Positions 63,058-64,000 of a stretch of DNA of 64,000 nt are shown one piece after another. This stretch comes from Methanomethylovorans sp041447285 (lineage in GTDB: Archaea > Halobacteriota > Methanosarcinia > Methanosarcinales > Methanosarcinaceae). The translations under genes were made by a program, and so were the position numbers. Below the pieces are notes generated by a model. That model made no database searches and was not told the DNA's origin. It saw nothing but the letters and a program-made list of their open reading frames with translations. Every line of letters starts with the position of its first letter. Positions within the stretch are counted from its first letter, which is position 1. Location: the NCBI RefSeq assembly GCF_041447285.1, contig NZ_JBGMEB010000010.1, forward strand, positions 102,686 through 166,685, in the 5' to 3' direction.

Positions 63058-63546
63058 ATGTTTGTAATGAACAAAAGAACCAAAGGTTTAGATCCAATAA
63101 TTTATGCCAATACAGAAATATTGATTATCGGAACTTTTCCCGGTGAAAAATCAAGGGATGAAAATCAATATTATTATGATTCTCGAAATCAATTCTGGAA
63201 TATAATGAGTGATGTGCTTAATACCGACTTTTTGAATTTAGAATATAAAAACAGAATCAATATTCTACAGGAATACAAAATAGGATTATGGGATGTTATA
63301 GAATCTGCTGAAATAGAAGGGAGTTTAGACAAAAACATCAAAAAACCAGAGTATAATGACTTTTCTCATTTAACTCAAGTAAAGAAAATAATCTGTAATG
63401 GAAAAGCAGCAGAAGAAAAATACAAAAAAAATTGCAAAATACTAAATAATGTAGAGGTTTTAAGGGTTCCATCTTCTAGTTCTGCAAATAATGGTTCAAT
63501 TGGTCGCTCTGAACAATGGAAGAACGCAATAACTGGTCTACTTTAA
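63058..63546 (+). CDS. DNA-deoxyinosine/uracil-DNA glycosylase-like protein
   Basis: 162 residues. GTFPGEKSRDENQYYYDSR followed by NQFWNIM matches the family of hypoxanthine-DNA glycosylases (uracil-DNA glycosylase superfamily, family 6), which remove deaminated bases from DNA. The C-terminal end has VLRVPSSSSANNGS, the family's DNA-intercalation loop (usually LPSTSPAN). The length is as expected. It lies outside the element, about 164 bp to the right of the tRNA 3' half, with GGTG as a possible ribosome-binding site; the chromosome resumes here. Confidence 0.85.
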   Translation: MFVMNKRTKGLDPIIYANTEILIIGTFPGEKSRDENQYYYDSRNQFWNIMSDVLNTDFLNLEYKNRINILQEYKIGLWDVIESAEIEGSLDKNIKKPEYNDFSHLTQVKKIICNGKAAEEKYKKNCKILNNVEVLRVPSSSSANNGSIGRSEQWKNAITGLL

Positions 63547-63612
63547 AAAAATGATCATATTCATCATTTTTGGAGTCATCAATGATGAAACTTGGAATAG
63601 AAAAGTAAAAAG

Positions 63613-63640
63613 ATAACCACATGCTATGCGGTTATTTCTT
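63613..63640. terminator. bidirectional terminator between convergent genes
   Basis: ATAACC and GGTTAT with inner CAT/ATG arms make a hairpin, followed on the plus strand by TTTCTTTTT. It sits at the 3' ends of the glycosylase gene and the minus-strand gene. Confidence 0.4.
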
Positions 63641-63941
63641 TTTCATAATAATTTAGATATATTTCCCTTAAAACCCTCTCAAGAGCTTGTGATTTTCTGG
63701 TATCCATTCTTTCACTCGTTTCTTGTTTAAAGAAATCACCTAATGCAATAACAATCTCTCTGAATTGCCTAGGTGGTATATCACCTTTCATTTTATTGAT
63801 AATGTTCAAAGACACAACAAGATTATGTTTCTTAGGGTGCTCATGATCCAATGTTAAAACAAAAGCATCTTTAAACCCAACTTTGACAGTCAAAAGTAAT
63901 ATAAGTGTTCTTAATTTTGTTGTATTCGACCAAAAATGCAA
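63624..63941 (-). CDS. unrecognised 105-residue protein
   Basis: The only possible start near the beginning is TTG 63941; no ATG lies in the first 50 codons and no ribosome-binding site is visible. The middle (LDHEHPKKHNLVVSLNIINKMKGD cut as two halves around LVV) and the C-terminal helical, charged part (RQFREIVIALGDFFKQ) look coding. I do not recognise a family. It is convergent with the glycosylase gene. The start may differ from what I give, or the gene may be a fragment. Confidence 0.45.
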   Translation of the reverse strand: MHFWSNTTKLRTLILLLTVKVGFKDAFVLTLDHEHPKKHNLVVSLNIINKMKGDIPPRQFREIVIALGDFFKQETSERMDTRKSQALERVLREIYLNYYEKEITA

Positions 63942-64000
63942 ACAAAACTAAGAACAATTGACATTATTCCCAACGATAATATATGCTTTCCTATCGGAAC

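Overview
The window looks like a chromosomal segment of a methanogenic archaeon of the Methanosarcinales, probably a Methanosarcinaceae relative. Supporting points are archaeal TATA-type promoters, a type II tRNA-Leu(TAA) without encoded CCA, PEP synthase, a DEAD-box helicase with a long AT-rich leader, a LarA-family protein, a HFX_2341-like CARF regulator and a prokaryotic viperin operon. Assignments rest on reading motifs, gene order and lengths by eye; no database search was run.

Left flank (1-13823) is ordinary chromosome: the 3' part of a LarA-family gene, a 31-residue Lys/Ala-rich protein, a DEAD-box RNA helicase with a DMT transporter behind it, a hydantoinase/oxoprolinase-like protein, a lipoprotein with a secreted coiled-coil protein, an AI-2E/PerM-like membrane protein, PEP synthase, a DJ-1/PfpI protein and a ribonuclease Z-like hydrolase.

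From 13857 to 62849 lies a 48,986-bp integrative element. It split a host tRNA-Leu(TAA) gene exactly in its 7-nt anticodon loop: the 5' half is at 13824-13863 and the 3' half at 62843-62893. Putting the inner flanks back together gives an attP-like site with 11-nt inverted arms (10 of 11 matching) around the 7-bp core CTTAAGA. A tyrosine recombinase with a C-terminal zinc ribbon lies just inside the right end, and a complete, diverged replacement tRNA-Leu(TAA) lies 71 bp inside the left end.

The cargo is almost entirely anti-parasite machinery: (a) a TerB_N/TerB_C protein, a BrxD-type ATPase and a BrxHI-type helicase in overlapping minus-strand genes (15284-21131); (b) a Csa3-like CARF-wHTH regulator divergent from a six-gene plus-strand cluster (22338-35047) of a UvrD/RecB-like helicase-nuclease, a large SF2 helicase with a predicted PD-(D/E)XK end, a 713-residue partner (together recalling DdmD/DdmE), an RNase III-like protein, an Mre11/SbcD-like nuclease and a YhaN-type SMC ATPase with a membrane hairpin; (c) a complete-looking BREX type 3 operon (35328-50953) with a YhcG-type nuclease and an OLD-family nuclease inserted; (d) a minus-strand operon with two different viperin-like radical SAM enzymes around a nucleotide kinase, followed by a TPR-HEPN protein, and a divergent CARF-wHTH regulator (51918-58109). 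No CRISPR array, cas effector, replication initiator or conjugation gene was recognised.

Right flank (62894-64000) returns to chromosome with a deoxyinosine/uracil-DNA glycosylase-like gene and one unrecognised gene. The candidate new biology is the six-gene DdmDE-like/Mre11-YhaN cluster, the double-viperin plus TPR-HEPN operon, and the anticodon-loop integration with its self-supplied tRNA.
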